From: Seriola aureovittata
Taxonomy: Eukaryota; Chordata; Actinopteri; Carangiformes; Carangidae
Direction: 5' to 3'
Length of the DNA: 64,000 bases
NCBI RefSeq assembly: GCF_021018895.1
Contig: NC_079387.1
Location: 2,077,583 to 2,141,582, forward strand
The position numbers were made by a program, and so were the translations under genes. The notes beneath the pieces were generated by a model, which saw only the letters and a list, made by a program, of their open reading frames with translations, was not told where the DNA came from and did no database searches. Numbering within the stretch: position 1 is the first letter of the stretch; every line of letters starts with the position of its first letter. Positions 23,221-36,540 of this stretch are shown here, in pieces.

Positions 23221-23479
23221 TTATTGCATGCTTTTGTGTGCGCGCGCAAGTATCTATGTGTGAATGAGCTTAAAATGAACATTATGATTTATGACATCCT
23301 GTATTTAAGTCTGGCTAGTCCTCACATTAGCACAACACTAATCTAATGAATAGACTGGCTTAGAAAGAAACATGCAAATGCCCACTGCCTATTTCCAGAA
23401 ACCAGACTCGGGAGCCAGCAACTGTGGTCCCTCATCTTGATGTGGCTTTATAGTGTTTCTGCAAAATGATCTTACTTGC

Positions 23480-23780
23480 AACCTCCCCCCACTCGCACAC
23501 AACCGAGGAGTAATGTGACAGCAGCACGCCGGCTTTTCTTCAATGTCTACCATGCCAGCTTTCAACACCCGCCATTGGCAGAATTGGGTTTGACAGCTCT
23601 AGTTGAGGCCTCGCGATTGGCCGGGCTCCAGGGACAGTGTACGAGAGGAGACGTATACACCACCAAAGGGTCCAGGAACAGGAAAATGAAGCAGTCACCG
23701 CTGAGAAACTCAAGCAGGGGTGCGGTCAAACTGGGCTCAACCCTAGATCTCATTTCATCACACACAGCTTAACAGCCATG
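23480..23780. promoter_or_regulatory. Candidate regulatory block
   Basis: GC-balanced and repeat-free, with CGCCATTGGCAGAATTGGG near 23570, CGCGATTGGCCGGG near 23612 (two CCAAT-type motifs) and GTTTGACAGCTC near 23588 (TGACAG, a MEIS/TGIF-type core). No exon supported. Confidence 0.27.
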
Positions 23781-24169
23781 TTAATAAACCCTGAGATAAA
23801 GCAAAAAGCAGGGGGGGTGTGAGAGAGCGAGGAGGCCATCTGAGGGAGCCCGGCGCTGAAAAGTGAATGTGTGAGTGCTGACAGCAACACAGACCCTTTG
23901 GAAAGACACTTAACACCAGAGCCAGGACACAGTAGATTGGAGATACTGTAAACCAGCAGGCGGAGAAAGGCCTTCACTCGACAGCTTTGCCTGATTCAAA
24001 AGATACTGTTGAGCCGAGGGTGAAACGTAGCATAACGTTTTTATGAAAAATGACGGTGATTAGGGAAAAAATGTGGTCTTTTTTAAACAAGCCCACATTG
24101 ATACACCATGAAGTATTTAATACCAAACCTGAGCCCACTCTGTGCAGTTTTGCAGTGGATACAGCATCT

Positions 24170-24545
24170 GAATCCCAGGGCCAAGTAGGCTGGCCCGCCC
24201 CATAGATCAAGGCTTAATGTAGCCTGGGGCGCTGGCAGGATGGCCGAGACAAATGACAGTTCACTGAGGTGGGGTCCCTGGGCAGAGCTTGGCCTGGCCT
24301 CTGGCGCTGTACTGAGGCTGCGTTGCTAGCTGGAGCCTGCAGGACAGAGGACCCATGCAGGGAGGGAGAGAGAGAGCATGGGGCTGGGAGGGCTCACTCG
24401 CCTCGCTAATGGGTCCCCAGACAACCAGGCTTGACCTCACAGGCCCGGTGCATTCATTACCAGCTGGTTAGCAGCTAGTGCTAGGATGGCTAGCTGCGGC
24501 TAGTTAACTGCAGTTAGAGGTTAAAGCTTTCTTAACAAGGCCACT
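24170..24545. promoter_or_regulatory. Candidate regulatory block
   Basis: Higher GC than its flanks, with CGAGACAAATGACAGTTC near 24244 (TGACAG core), GGTGCATTCATTACCAGC near 24448, and GCTAGCTGCGGCTAGTTAAC near 24490. Repeat-free apart from a short GA patch. No exon supported. Confidence 0.25.
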
Positions 24546-24549
24546 TAGA

Positions 24550-25190
24550 GACCCCTGCACTGTAGTATTTGTTTATGTGATTTGCTGTAGTTGCGGTGGT
24601 TTCAAAATTCATATGGGAAACTGCAGTAGCAACATGGATGTGTAGTATATGACCATCACAATAATAGATAAGAGTGTATGTAAATAGACATACTCTTATT
24701 TTGAAGACTGAAACACAAAGTTCATTGACCTGCCAGAGGGTCAGTCATGAAATACAGCCAAGTAGTGTCCAAACTAACAAAGCATTAATAACAATCCTTT
24801 TGGTAATCTAAAAGATATAAAAACAGATTATATATGATATCATCAGATGGGTCCATTATAACAACCATGAAACTACAGTACTTCCTGGATTTGATGAACT
24901 TGACTGTGGAGGCTTATTCTTCACCTTTGCAACACATCTATGTGATCAAAAGCAGAAAAGCTAGTGAGTCTTGCGTTTACAATATATTATCATTGACATT
25001 TTGATTAAGTCGTGAATGCATCATCAACAATTTGAAAACAAGTATTTTTAGTTCCTAGAAGGCTGTCACATGAAAGAGAGTTTCAGCGATATATTTTAGG
25101 ACCACAGTCTAAACTTGGCCTTTACGTACGTGTATGTTGCTTGTGTTTGATAGAAAAGGCCACTATTCCTGACCACTCCTGTCTCGTTAC
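24550..25190. other. AT-rich unique sequence with a small hairpin
   Basis: ATAAGAGTGTATGT at 24669-24682 pairs with ACATACTCTTAT at 24687-24698 across 4 nt, leaving a two-base bulge. Nothing else recognised. Confidence 0.45.
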
Positions 25191-25199
25191 ACCTCCTCT

Positions 25200-25570
25200 C
25201 ATCTGAGAAAAGCAAATGTGCAGTCATGGCACTGCAGATCACCGGAGTCCATTCCACATTTCCAGCGAGTGCACAAGTCGGCTAAAATAACCTCCTGGAA
25301 GTCTCCTCATCTCTATGCAGCTATCATTCTGCTCCAAAGATGTCCGCCCGCCCTGCAGCAGCAACCCACAGCGCCTGTGAACTCTGCATACATTATCTCT
25401 CTTCCCTCCGTAGGGCGCTGCGCTTTATGCGGGAAACTGGCCCCATTTATCAGCATCCTCTGTATCCCCCCACTGCCTGGCACGGCACCTGCTGCTAGTC
25501 TAACTACAGCCTGGCCGTGGCCTTATCGCTTCTGCAGATCACGAGGCGCGGGGATGTAGATTGGCTAAAT
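25200..25570. promoter_or_regulatory. Candidate regulatory block
   Basis: GC-balanced, repeat-free sequence with CGCTTTATGCGGG, CCCCATTTATCAGC and CATACATTATC. A 113-codon frame spans it but has no domain and no ATG-led exon structure that I can support. Confidence 0.22.
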
Positions 25571-25578
25571 CTTCAGCT

Positions 25579-25604
25579 AAAACAAACAAACAAACAAACA
25601 AACA
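25579..25604 (+). repeat. (AAAC)n microsatellite
   Basis: About six AAAC units. Confidence 0.92.
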
Positions 25605-25699
25605 CAGAGAGCTACTCCTTATTTTTTCCCCTGCATTCCTCCCATCAGATTCGCCCGCATCTGAAGGTGAATAGAAGAAAGCAAGTTTAAGGAATGGAT

Positions 25700-26010
25700 T
25701 CCGGGCGGCTTTTGAAAACAGCGTTAACTGGGGCACGGGTGTCTGGCACGCTCCCCCCTCGGTGCCAGGCCTAATGATTTCTAATGCTGCTAAACATTAC
25801 GGTGCAGTGAAAGCCCCGCTTTTCACTGGGGACGCGGCCGCAAATCTCCCATCGCATGTTCCCTTTGTTGATTTTTGTGAGACAACAACACGGCAACGCT
25901 TATCTCCATTACAGACCAGCACCACGGGGAGCTTTCCAAAGCCTTTCACCCAACGCCTTATTAGCAGCTATTCCCTTCTGTCTCCCTCATCCTCCAACTG
26001 GGAGCAGATA
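25700..26010. promoter_or_regulatory. Candidate conserved non-coding element
   Basis: Repeat-free block with GGCCTAATGATTTCTAATGC near 25768, CTAAACATTACGG near 25790, GCGGCCGC at about 25834 and CCTTTGTTGATTTTTGTG near 25861 (SOX/TCF-like). No exon supported. Confidence 0.3.
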
Positions 26011-26159
26011 GAGGGAAAGAGACAGCATTATCCCAGCGTCTCTTCTCCCGATTCGCCACAAACACTCACTGTGTGTATTCACACACCACTGGGCCTGCAT
26101 GGCCCCACTTCCCTGTCTACTCTCCCTTCCCTTCTTTCACAGTCTTAGTCCTGAATCAC

Positions 26160-27780
26160 ACTAAGAAGAAGAACAAGAAAGCATTTCCAGTTATTTATAA
26201 GCCCATACAAAGGGTTGGCTGTTAATTTCAGAGCCTGTAAGAAGATGAGCTTCTTTTGTGCTCATTTGTATTGTGGAAAACAAAAAAAGGGATAATGCCG
26301 TCAACACTGATAGCTTCATATTAGTGACTCAGTGTTATACTACCGATGTAAAGTAGCGCATGGATGCAAAGGTTAAGTTTACTGCTACAGCTTAAGAGAT
26401 AAATGTTTCGTAGAGCACATTCTACGAAGAGAAGATGACGCGCTTCTTATTTAAGGGAAAACACAGCTACACAGATGAATTCTCATGCAAGGCAGTTCCT
26501 TAAGGAGCTGATCTCGTGGTCTTCTCCCCACAATCCCCATCTCTTCTCTTTCTTCCTTTTCTGCTCCATTGTACCTCCCTTCCCTCCTCAACCTTGCATT
26601 TTTTTTCTTGTTTGTGTGTGACTCATGCACTTGGTTGCAGCAATGACGATAAGAATCTGCTTCTTTTTTTTTTTCGTTTTGGGTTCCTACCCAGAAGTAC
26701 CCATGCCTGCAGCCCTCAGCTGGTCCCCCCTGTTTGTTTAGCGTGTGTTTATTTGTTTCTCTGTAGTCCTGGGATTAATTATCATAACCATATGCCTAGC
26801 TAATACATCTCTCTCCAAGCCAATCGTGTGGCAGCCTGCTACTTCTCCATTTTAATTACAGCTAACATCGTTAGCCTGATTTTGTTTTGCAGTTTCCAGC
26901 TTATTTCTGAATTCATAATTCAAAATACGATCAGAAGATGTGGGGCTGGAATAATTAACTCTTAAAAAAAGTATCTTGTGCAACACTGCGACAGTTTAGC
27001 ACACAGGGAAGATTGCTGACACTTCTGACACTGCAACAAAATAAATTCAAAGAACCGTGCGTTAACTTTTGGCAAACAGTCCATTTCTGAATCCTCCCCC
27101 ACGACATTATGTTTTATTTGACTTTCTTGACACCCAAATTAGTTGTTTATCAACTTTCACACTCAAGGAAAATACACAACTTTCCTCAGGTGTGAATATG
27201 TTGATTATGTGCACAGGTTTGGAAAAACACGCTGTGTTGTGGGGACGTCTGTGGTGAAGGTGAGGCTCGGGAAGTGCTGCTAATGTATCTGGGAAGAAGT
27301 GGTGTCATGGGTTCAGTGTCGGCTCATATTTTACCAGCTTGGCTTAGGGCCAGACAAGTTTTGTCTGGGTGTGGCGTAGGGGGCGGGGGAGGAATGATAA
27401 TGACTGCTGAGTCAATCAGCGCAAGCCAAGATGGTGTTAGGTCAAAGTCACAGTGTGGGGAGAACATAAAGGGGGGAGCTGCCATGCTGCTCCGGCTTGG
27501 CTCAGTCTTTCACACTGACATAATGACATAACGCTATTAGGTGTTGCATTGCTTGTGATGACACCTAAAAAACAGGCTCAGAATCACAGTGAATTTCACA
27601 TCGCTAGGATGATTCTACTGAGCAGAGGAGCCAAAGCTGACGCCGGTAACCACGCAGGGCTGTGCTGTGGCCCGGTTTGGCTGTGTGGTGTTTAGGATTA
27701 AGCATTCTGCTCTGTTTCCCAGGTAATGACATGCTCGCTCCCTCTGTTTTCACCAGGCCTTTATTTCAATAAGAAATCAT
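26160..27780. other. Unique non-coding sequence
   Basis: A pyrimidine-rich patch at 26510-26620 and a T run near 26668. 26790-26900 has GGGATTAATTATCATAACC and TTTTAATTACAGC cores. No exon, RNA gene or repeat family recognised. Confidence 0.4.
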
Positions 27781-27811
27781 CCATTATTTAGCTCCCAACC
27801 TCTCTGTCCTG

Positions 27812-27836
27812 CCACCCCCCACCCCCACCCCCACCA
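27812..27836 (-). other. C-rich tract with G-run potential on the minus strand
   Basis: C runs of 6, 5 and 5 separated by single A residues, then CC. It is a strong G-rich strand, though only three runs reach three or more Gs. Confidence 0.6.
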
Positions 27837-28000
27837 GCCTCCCCTTGGATAGGAGCACCCTGCTGATTCTCACTTCAAGGACGAACGTGGCAGAGAGGAG
27901 AGGAGTCGACCCAGTCACCAGACGAGCTCTCAGAAGAGGGGGGGGGGACGACAAAGTACGAAGAGAGAAAAAGCATACGTGGACGAGCATGCGCGTGCAT

Positions 28001-28890
<890 letters not shown>

Positions 28891-28900
28891 ACTTTATCTA

Positions 28901-28982
28901 CAAGGTGTAGCTATTAAATAATGAGACTAATGCTGGTTCGACCTACAAGAGCCCAGTCTCATTATTTAATGACCACACCTCT
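28901..28982. mobile_element. 82-bp mariner-type MITE (foldback element)
   Basis: Left arm 28901-28928 and right arm 28955-28982 are inverted repeats matching at 23 of 28 positions, including an unbroken 16-bp inner match ending ATTAAATAATGAGACT. They flank a 26-bp loop. Both outer ends are bordered by TA (28899-28900 and 28983-28984), the target duplicated by Tc1/mariner elements. Size, arm proportion and TA flanks match mariner-derived MITEs such as human MADE1, though the terminal sequence is different. It has no coding capacity. Confidence 0.85.
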
Positions 28983-29204
28983 TATTTCTTGTGTTAATTT
29001 TTTACATAAGCGTTAACACAAACCACAAATTACCAAACAGGGCTGTAGCTGGGACTTAAGAGATAATGAGCTCCAAGTACCTCCACCAACCACATTGAAA
29101 AATTTGACCAGACACCAAAGGTAAAGTCATTTCTTCATCTATCAGTATTTTCAGTCGTAATGATTTTTCAAAGCCATATTCAAACTGCCAGGAATAAAAC
29201 TTTG

Positions 29205-29660
29205 GTGGAGAATTACCAATTTCACCATATTGGTTGGGCTTAAACCTGCAATAACTGATTTTTTGGCTACTTGGGTGAATACAACACAGACATATTATCA
29301 CTTTAGTTCATATGGTGATTGTGTTAGCAAACAGCTACCTATTTACAGAACCAGCACACACGCAGCATTAATGTTGCTCTGTGTTTGCACTGCATTTGTT
29401 TAGAGTCATTATCCTGGGCATTTAGTAATTCAAAATGCAATATTGCGTCTTCTATTATTTTATTAATTCCTGAAGAAATATCTTAGGTCTTTAGTTGATG
29501 AAAGCTCCACTTCGTTGACCAGCTAGCCACTAACTTTGTCAGTGTGGAATTTGGTGTAGGTGGCAGCGTTTACTGAAAATGGCTGCCCACGGTGGCTGAA
29601 AAAAGGGTTGATGAAAGCAGAGAGAATGACCCAAAACAGTAAATTACAGGCCATAAAATC
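29205..29660 (+). mobile_element. Teleost interspersed repeat, copy A
   Basis: Contains CTGCAATAACTGATTTTTT then GGCTACTTGGGTG, GACATATTATCACTTT, AATGTTGCTCTGTG, then GACCAGCTAGCCACTAACTTTG (about 29518-29540) and GGCTGCCCACGGTGGCTG (about 29582). The same ordered landmarks occur in reverse orientation at 47.3 kb and 53.5 kb. I recognise it as a family common in percomorph genomes but cannot name it. No coding capacity is apparent. Confidence 0.75.
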
Positions 29661-32560
29661 AAAACAATAAGCTGAAAGATGATACAATTCTTCTCAGAGG
29701 AATGTTGAACTACAGAGTCAGGTTTAAATTTGTCACAAAAAAAAAAATACTGGAATCAGCCACTGAAATAACCATCTTTTATATGTAAAAATTATGTACA
29801 CATTTTATATGTTCCACAGGGAAACATTTATAGCTATAAATGTACCCTGTCCTGTTGCCAAGACACACACTTTTTCCACTGTTTGCATTTGCACCTGTCA
29901 TGCAGTATATGAGAATATTAACCAGGTGTGGTAGTGCCTTATGCCCCCTTGCTGCACGACGTACATCAGATTCTTCGTGATGGCTCTGAAGCACAGGGAG
30001 ACCCACAAGAGAAGCTGTCAGGAGGCAGGCCAGATCCCACTTAGCAGATCCCATCCCCGTCTCAAATCTCACACGCCAAGCAGCAACTCCAAATGAAGGC
30101 TATCATCAGAGCCCACGGTGGGCTGCGACACTAAAAGTCATCACTCCGTCTATCACAAGAGAAAGCTGCTAATGATGATGTTTTTCTTCAAGTGCACAAA
30201 CATCAAGTCCGGTGAGATTTATGTGTGTGTCTGCGTGTGTGCTTGACAGAAATGTCTTCCTGCATTACACTTTTGCGGTGGGAAGATGTAATAATTTCCC
30301 TTGAAAACTGGGGCTAGACATGCGCTTCCTAATGATGGAATCTTTTGATGTTTAAATTAGGATATCACACGCGAGGAGCTATCCTCCCAGGGCCGCACCT
30401 TCTTATGACAAGATTAGCAGCAAAGCAAAGCCATTACTGTGGTTTATTTCTGCCCCAGCCAACTCCCAGACACAGGCACAGAGGTAGGCAGCCATCCAGA
30501 GAGAGAGATAGATTCTGGAGTAGGAAGGAGGGAGGGAGGGAGGGAGAGAGGGAGGGAGGGAGGGAAGGAGGTGTAGTCAAAAAAAGGGAAGTAGAAGTGA
30601 TACAAAAAATAGCAAGGCAGAGCCCAGAAAAGAAGAAAAAGAGGGAAAAACTAATGGGGTACACACTCTTTATAGATCCCATCCAAACCACTTATTTATA
30701 GATCATCTGTGAAGCACATATAAACCTCTACTTCATATTTCTGTCAGCCTGTCACAATGTCAGCCATGTCAACTTTTACATATTTTGCTGTCTCCGCTGT
30801 CAACACGCTGTACAGCGATAAGAATTAATAATGCTGTAATGCTGACAAGCACCGAGATGGACTGGTAGCAACATTCACTGACTCGGCTGACTGTCCCACG
30901 AGAGCCCAGGTAGCCTGTGTTTTTACAGGACTAAGAAGACGTAAAGCTGAAAACTGACTGACAATGATCAAACTTTATAAAAGAGACATAAAAACCCTCC
31001 ACCATGGAGAATTTGCATGACTGACAACATTATTTTCAGTCCAATTGTTGGGGCTGAGGTTTGATAGCTGCTATCTACTTGGATTTAGAGCTCTATAAAC
31101 ACCAGTCCACCAGTGTGCAAGGTGATACCGATCAATTCCTCTTTCTGAAAAGAGTCAAAATATCCTTCACCCAAAATCATGAGAACAACCAGAAAAGATT
31201 CCCTGTTGTAACTCTAGTTCTCTTATAGCTTTGCTTTATGGAAACTGTCGCACTGTGCTCTAAACCGCTAATGATACATTATGCCATGATTATTCCCAGT
31301 TCTTGTTAGCTACACGCTAACTGGCCAATGAATAGATCAAACTATCTCAAAGGTATCTTTAAAAGCCCTGCAGACCCACACAGGTTAAGGACATTTAACC
31401 ATTCGCAACAGCATGACACAGTTGGTCTAGATTTACTCATAGAGCTGGATTAGATGACAGAAAATATCAACCTATGGACCAAAATCTGGTCTTTCATGTC
31501 AAAATGATTTGGCTCCTTTTGTATGTACTGTTTCCCTTATATAGGATAGACACAATGAAACAATGTAAAAACCCATTTAAATGCCTGTGGTGTTCATACT
31601 GTGGACAGCTCCTGGTGCTGAAATAAGAATTAATGGACTGACCGTGATAAACAGATTAAAAATAAAGCTACTCCAAACACAAATTTAATCCCTCAGTATT
31701 ATTTAACCAAAAACAATTTCCATCTCACAAACACAGCTGGCCGCATGACTACATTATTAGAAACAGCAACAGTTGTACAGCAAAGACACACAGGACTGGC
31801 ACTGTACTGGCAAACAAGAATAAAATGAACACATACAGAATTTAATATTGCCCTGTTCTTTTGGACAATTACAGGAAAGACAAGATGTCTTCATTGCACA
31901 AGATCTTTTCGAACGCAACAAACTCATTTGAATTACATACTGGGGTGGTACCTGACATTACCAATGTTATTTCCTGAGTCTTGACAAAGCTCCTCCAGAA
32001 CCACAGCAGGTTTTATAGAAGTGTTTTCACAGGTTGAGTAGTGACTGGTAAACTGAACTTGATGTGTAAAATTGGTGGAGTACCAACGCAAATTAATTTA
32101 ATGAGCAATATTCAAAAGGAACAAAATAATTCCACACTGAGTCTTCACTTTACCAGTTAGCCTGCACTGAACTTCCAAATGAAACTTTGCCCTTAGATGA
32201 ACCTAACTGATAACCCTTGTTCTAGAGTTTCTCATCCTCAACGTGATAAAGTAGCTGCTGTGGTAATAAGGTGTATTGGAAGCAAAGACAGGCAACAGCA
32301 TCTCCATCAAACTGAAAAACCTGCAGCTTTATATACTCAGTGTTTCATATATAGACAGTAATGCGGTTTGTTGCCTCATTAGAACAAACAAGGATTTGGA
32401 CACGTAACAGTGACCAACTCTTGAGTAATAATGGCTCCCAGAGGTGATTAAGCATTGACCACAGTCAATAATTTCACCACAACAGTAGAAAACCTATAAC
32501 TGGTCTCACACACATGTATGTATGTGTGAATGCATACACACAGAGACACACATACCAAGG
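29661..32560. other. AT-rich unique non-coding sequence
   Basis: Includes the GGGA array at 30526-30570. An octamer motif ATTTGCAT is at 31011-31018. No exon, RNA gene or other repeat recognised. Confidence 0.4.
30526..30570 (+). repeat. (GGGA)n microsatellite
   Basis: About ten GGGA units with one AGAG interruption. Confidence 0.93.
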
Positions 32561-32930
32561 CTGGTGTTCTTTGAAATTTTATCACACTGAACAGGGGACA
32601 TTACCTGGGCTTTCATGGTGGAGAGTGGCTGCCGGGTAGGTAAAGCACTGAGAGCTCTCCACCACTCCACTCCTTTCTCTCTCCACGCTTGCTGCGGTTG
32701 GGGAAGAGAGCTCAGGCAGCCGTTAGGACAATAAAGAGAGGGCCGGCGATGGCGGGTCCCCTCTGAGGCCCTTTTCATGCTCTCAGGTTGAGTCACAAGG
32801 GCCCACTTCATCGCCGTTATCCAGGGATGGGAAATACATAGCTTCTCTTTAAAACTCTGACCCGGCCTTTTAGTCCGGTGCGCTTGGGGCCGATTATCCT
32901 CACTCACCCTTTTAAAAAAGTCATATGAAC
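32560..32930. promoter_or_regulatory. Candidate conserved non-coding element
   Basis: A GC-balanced, repeat-free block with GCTTTCATGGTGGAGAGTGG near 32610, GTTAGGACAATAAAGAG near 32722, TTGAGTCACAAGGGCCC near 32788 (AP-1-like TGAGTCA) and GCCGTTATCCAGGGATGGG near 32813 (ATCC/GGAT, OTX/PITX-like). The minus-strand 177-codon frame across it starts at GTG, has a CA-derived Val/Cys stretch near its start and another near its end, and no domain, so the block is called non-coding. Confidence 0.3.
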
Positions 32931-33049
32931 ACACAATGCTCTCACTCACATAGAGATATAAGCACATCAGAGAATTAGAGAGAGGCACACATACACACAC
33001 GCATACAGTAGATACATCCGCCAAGTGGCTCGTATTCACACAGGCTACA

Positions 33050-33620
33050 GCCCCGACTCAGGGACAGATCTATATTTAAGAGGGAAATACAGTGAGCGTT
33101 TAACCTTGGAGTTGAGGTGACTTTGAGTGAGTCACAGAGGTGTGGGAGTTGCTTTTGTGGGTGTCGACAAGCTCTTTTCTGCTATATTTTCTCATGTTCT
33201 CAGCAAGTGAGTCAACCAATCACTCAGTCAGTCAGTCAGTCAGTCTGTGAGCTGAGAACTAAGGGCCCGCTTTGCAGAGTCTTCTTTTTGAAGATGACCT
33301 TGGGCTCAAAGCAAAACACGGTGAATGTTTTAACACATGCTCAAAGTTTCATATCTCATCCCGGCCAGAGACTACCCGCTACTAAAGCCAGTCGTCTCAA
33401 GGTCTGAACTTGCCTGTGACAGGTGAAACAGACCGTTGGAATTTGAAATTCGAGCAGAGATAAACAAACAAGCCGCTCATCAAAGTCGGGTTTCTGTCTG
33501 TGTGTTTCCCGGTTGCCCCCAGCTATGTTTACTCATTAGCTCGCTGCGTCCAGTACCTTGCTAGATGAAAGATGAAGCCAAGGACTGATAATAAAAGACA
33601 ATGCAGTTAACAGAAACAAA
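33050..33620. other. Unique sequence, possibly regulatory, with (CAGT)5
   Basis: (CAGT)5 at 33225-33244. The flanking 33400-33560 sequence is GC-balanced with GGAATTTGAAATTCGAGC, an imperfect palindrome, near 33436. No exon supported. Confidence 0.3.
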
Positions 33621-34440
33621 CAGTGCACACAAAACCCCAGTGGGAGCCCGCTTCTCTGGTGCACATTGCAGAAATGGGTGGTATCTGCTCTCTGGTTGTT
33701 ATTAAAACACTATTAATCAGACTTTCAAATAGGATTTGGTAGGTGGGTTGAAACTGTTTTCCAAAGGTTTTGTATCAATTTAAGTGATTTATACAACCGA
33801 GTTAGGAATGACTGTAATTTGAGCAGAAACAGTTCTAATATGGAAAAATTAAGACTGTACTTTCAATAGCTTTGCTGATGTAAGCAGAGCGAGTTAAATA
33901 TCAAAAATTCTCCAATACTTTATTTAGCTCCACTGCAGAAAGAACGAGGCCTTTATTTGAAAAAGGGTTTAGATTAAAAAAGGACTTTTATCTTAATGGA
34001 ATTATTTAATGGGAGAAAACATGATAAATCCAGCAGAAAATTGGTGAATAAGACATGACTCTGTATTTGTATATTATGCTGAATTTCCAATGTGAGCCAT
34101 TATAGTCGGAGTTTCACTTCTTAATGTTTTTTTTACCTGCCTGCTATTAGAGACCAGCTTTGTTTGTTCATTACTTGAGCCATTTCTTAAGACTGCCATG
34201 TGTTTGAGAATTTGCAATATATGTAAGCTTGGACAAGACAAATTAGCAGCTGCTATGCTGAGAAATACTGTAGCTACTTTGTTTACAAGCATATTCCATT
34301 CACAGGGCGACAGAACAGTGCTCAACACAATTCTTCCTGTGTAGTGCTGTACTGCTGGCTCGCTTCTGCTTCTGTTATTAAGTCCACAACTCTGCCAAGC
34401 GTTTGTACACAATCCTCTGTTGTTTGGGTGTGCAGCGCTA
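33620..34440. other. AT-rich unique non-coding sequence
   Basis: No exon, RNA gene or repeat recognised. Confidence 0.4.
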
Positions 34441-34860
34441 GGTAGCGTTAGCATCACCCCAGCAGCCGAGCTGAGGATAAAGCATGTGTTTCAAGTGGAG
34501 GAATGCCAGTCACCCAGAATCCCTCTTTTCCCTGCAGCATCTCCGGCATCTAATCCATGACCACAGACATCCCCCTCATTACCACCAAATTACATGCAAA
34601 TTTTCCCAAATAAATGAGTTTTAAGTACTTGACAACCTGTCAGCCTTCGAATATTGAAACGTCCTGACGGCTAGATAAACAATCAACAATAATCACTCTA
34701 TGCAAATTTGATATTTCCTGCACAATTACGAGAGGAAAAAACACCCACTATAAATAACTGGACACACAAAGGCATCTGGCATTTGTTCAGGTTTTGAACA
34801 GATACGGATGCAAATGAAAGATTCTTTAGGATGTAATTGATTCAAACGTCGCTGCGCCTC
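34440..34860. promoter_or_regulatory. Candidate enhancer with three evenly spaced POU octamers
   Basis: Exact ATGCAAAT octamers occur at 34594-34601, 34700-34707 and 34808-34815, all in the same orientation and 106 and 108 bp apart. Between them lie AACAATCAACAATAATC (34679-34694, SOX-type AACAAT cores), CACAATTACGAG and CTATAAATAACTGG. The block is repeat-free and exon-free. A POU/SOX-driven enhancer, for example neural or progenitor, is a reasonable inference but untested. Confidence 0.45.
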
Positions 34861-35129
34861 CTCTGCCTCCTTTTATTGTTCTTTTTTTTTTCCCTGGCAC
34901 TTGTTTTTTTTCTCCCTCTCTCTTTATCTCGCCGCTTTCAATATACACAGATAATGGCTGATGTAAATGAGTGAATGAGAGAAAGGAAAAAGAGAGAAAG
35001 CTGAAAGAAGGATGTGAATCACCCTTTCGTCTACCTCTTGTTTTGTCTTTTTTCTCGTGCATGCTACTGCTTTAGAGGAGAGATGTGTGCAAAATAACGT
35101 GCGCTTATGAAGTGGATTGGAGATGACTC

Positions 35130-35560
35130 TGGAATTGAATGCAGGCTGGGAAACGGCGAGCTCTGTCCGTTGCTTGTGAAGGAGATTACTGTGCGCCTCC
35201 ACCCCTCCCTCCCACCCGCTCCTCCACAACACCCAGAGATTAAGACTGACAAGAACATATCAAGTCATTTCAGGACAAGCAGATCTTAGTCTCTTGTCTC
35301 TTCCCCGTGCCTTTCAGTTGAAAACACTCTTTTCTCTCTGCTCTTTGTGTCTTTCTGTCTCCCACTCTTGTGTTTTCTATTCCTCTTCCTCCCTCTCACC
35401 CCTCTCTTCTTCATTTGTCCGTCTTCTGTCCACACTGACAGGCCTGGGAGGTTTGTCTTGCAGGTGTAATGTGTGCCGAGACTGACCCCGGTGACCACCA
35501 ACCTCCAGGATCAGGACATCCATTAGTGAGGGCTAACGGCTTCATCCATGCCCGGCACTG
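35130..35560. promoter_or_regulatory. Weak candidate regulatory block
   Basis: GC-balanced patches flank a pyrimidine-rich strand (35320-35420). CTGACCCCGGTGACCACC near 35482 is a TGACC direct-repeat-like pair. No exon supported. Confidence 0.18.
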
Positions 35561-35639
35561 ACACCTCCCGCTGGGCCTCTCTCTCTGACTCCCCCCTTTC
35601 CTGACTTCCTATTTCTCTGAGCTTTAGGCTCATGTTTTT

Positions 35640-36540
35640 ACCGCTGCAAAGCACTCACAGTGTCAGGCAGAGAAACAGTCGGATGCAGTTGTGGCTGACA
35701 TCCAGAATCAAGGGGTTGGGTTACAGTAATAGGTTGAAGTGATTCTTGTCATTTCAATGTGACTTATCATCCGATCACACCAGGATGTTTTAAGTGACAG
35801 GTCTTTAGGCACAAAGGGTGGATTTTGCTGCCCAGACATGAGGTTGGCTAGTTACTATAGTAATACTACAGTAGTATTAAACTATCCTTTTGTCTTTGAT
35901 TTAATAGTGTTACTACATCCCAATAAGTCAGATGCTGTATAAATGAAGTGGGTTCTTCAACAATTAATGTTATTAAATGTCGCTGTCCAGTGAAAACCTT
36001 GTGTCTTTAAATTTGGTGATTTGGATTTTTAGTAAACTGAAGAATTAAGTGTTCCTTTATGGGTGGAGAAAATCCTCTAACTCCAAGTTTAACAAGCCAT
36101 TAAAAAATTGATTGGTTTATCTGAAAACACAGGACAGTCAAATAACAAATATACACTGAAGGTGTCTTTTCTACATTAGTTAATAAATCTGAATCAGATC
36201 AGAGCACAAAGCACTGCAAAGAGATTAAGAGGGACAACAGGATTAAAAAGTAATGCAGGTTAATGATGTTTACACCAACGGCACCACAACAATGTGTCAG
36301 ATATTTTAACACCCGGCAAACGCTGAAATAAACAAGATGCAGTCATAACAAAATAGTTCAGTACAGACGGAATCATAAAGGTCTGTAACTCACAGTATCA
36401 TAGGGAAAACATTTTTTCAGATTGATAACCTGTCAAGTATCTGAGCAGTTGTGATCAGGCCCAGTTTTGTCGGTACAGTGAGACATTACACATTTCTTTA
36501 AACGCAAACCAGAGGCTTTCAAGGCTCTTGGTCATCTGGT
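35640..36540. other. AT-rich unique non-coding sequence
   Basis: No exon, RNA gene or repeat recognised. Confidence 0.4.

Noticed and set aside
27812..27836. Perfect G-quadruplex on the minus strand
   Set aside because: Only three runs of three or more Gs are present, so the canonical four-run pattern is not met.
32506..33039. 177-codon open frame on the minus strand
   Set aside because: It starts at GTG, contains CA-derived Val/Cys runs near its start and end, has no recognisable domain, and overlaps a block whose texture is regulatory.
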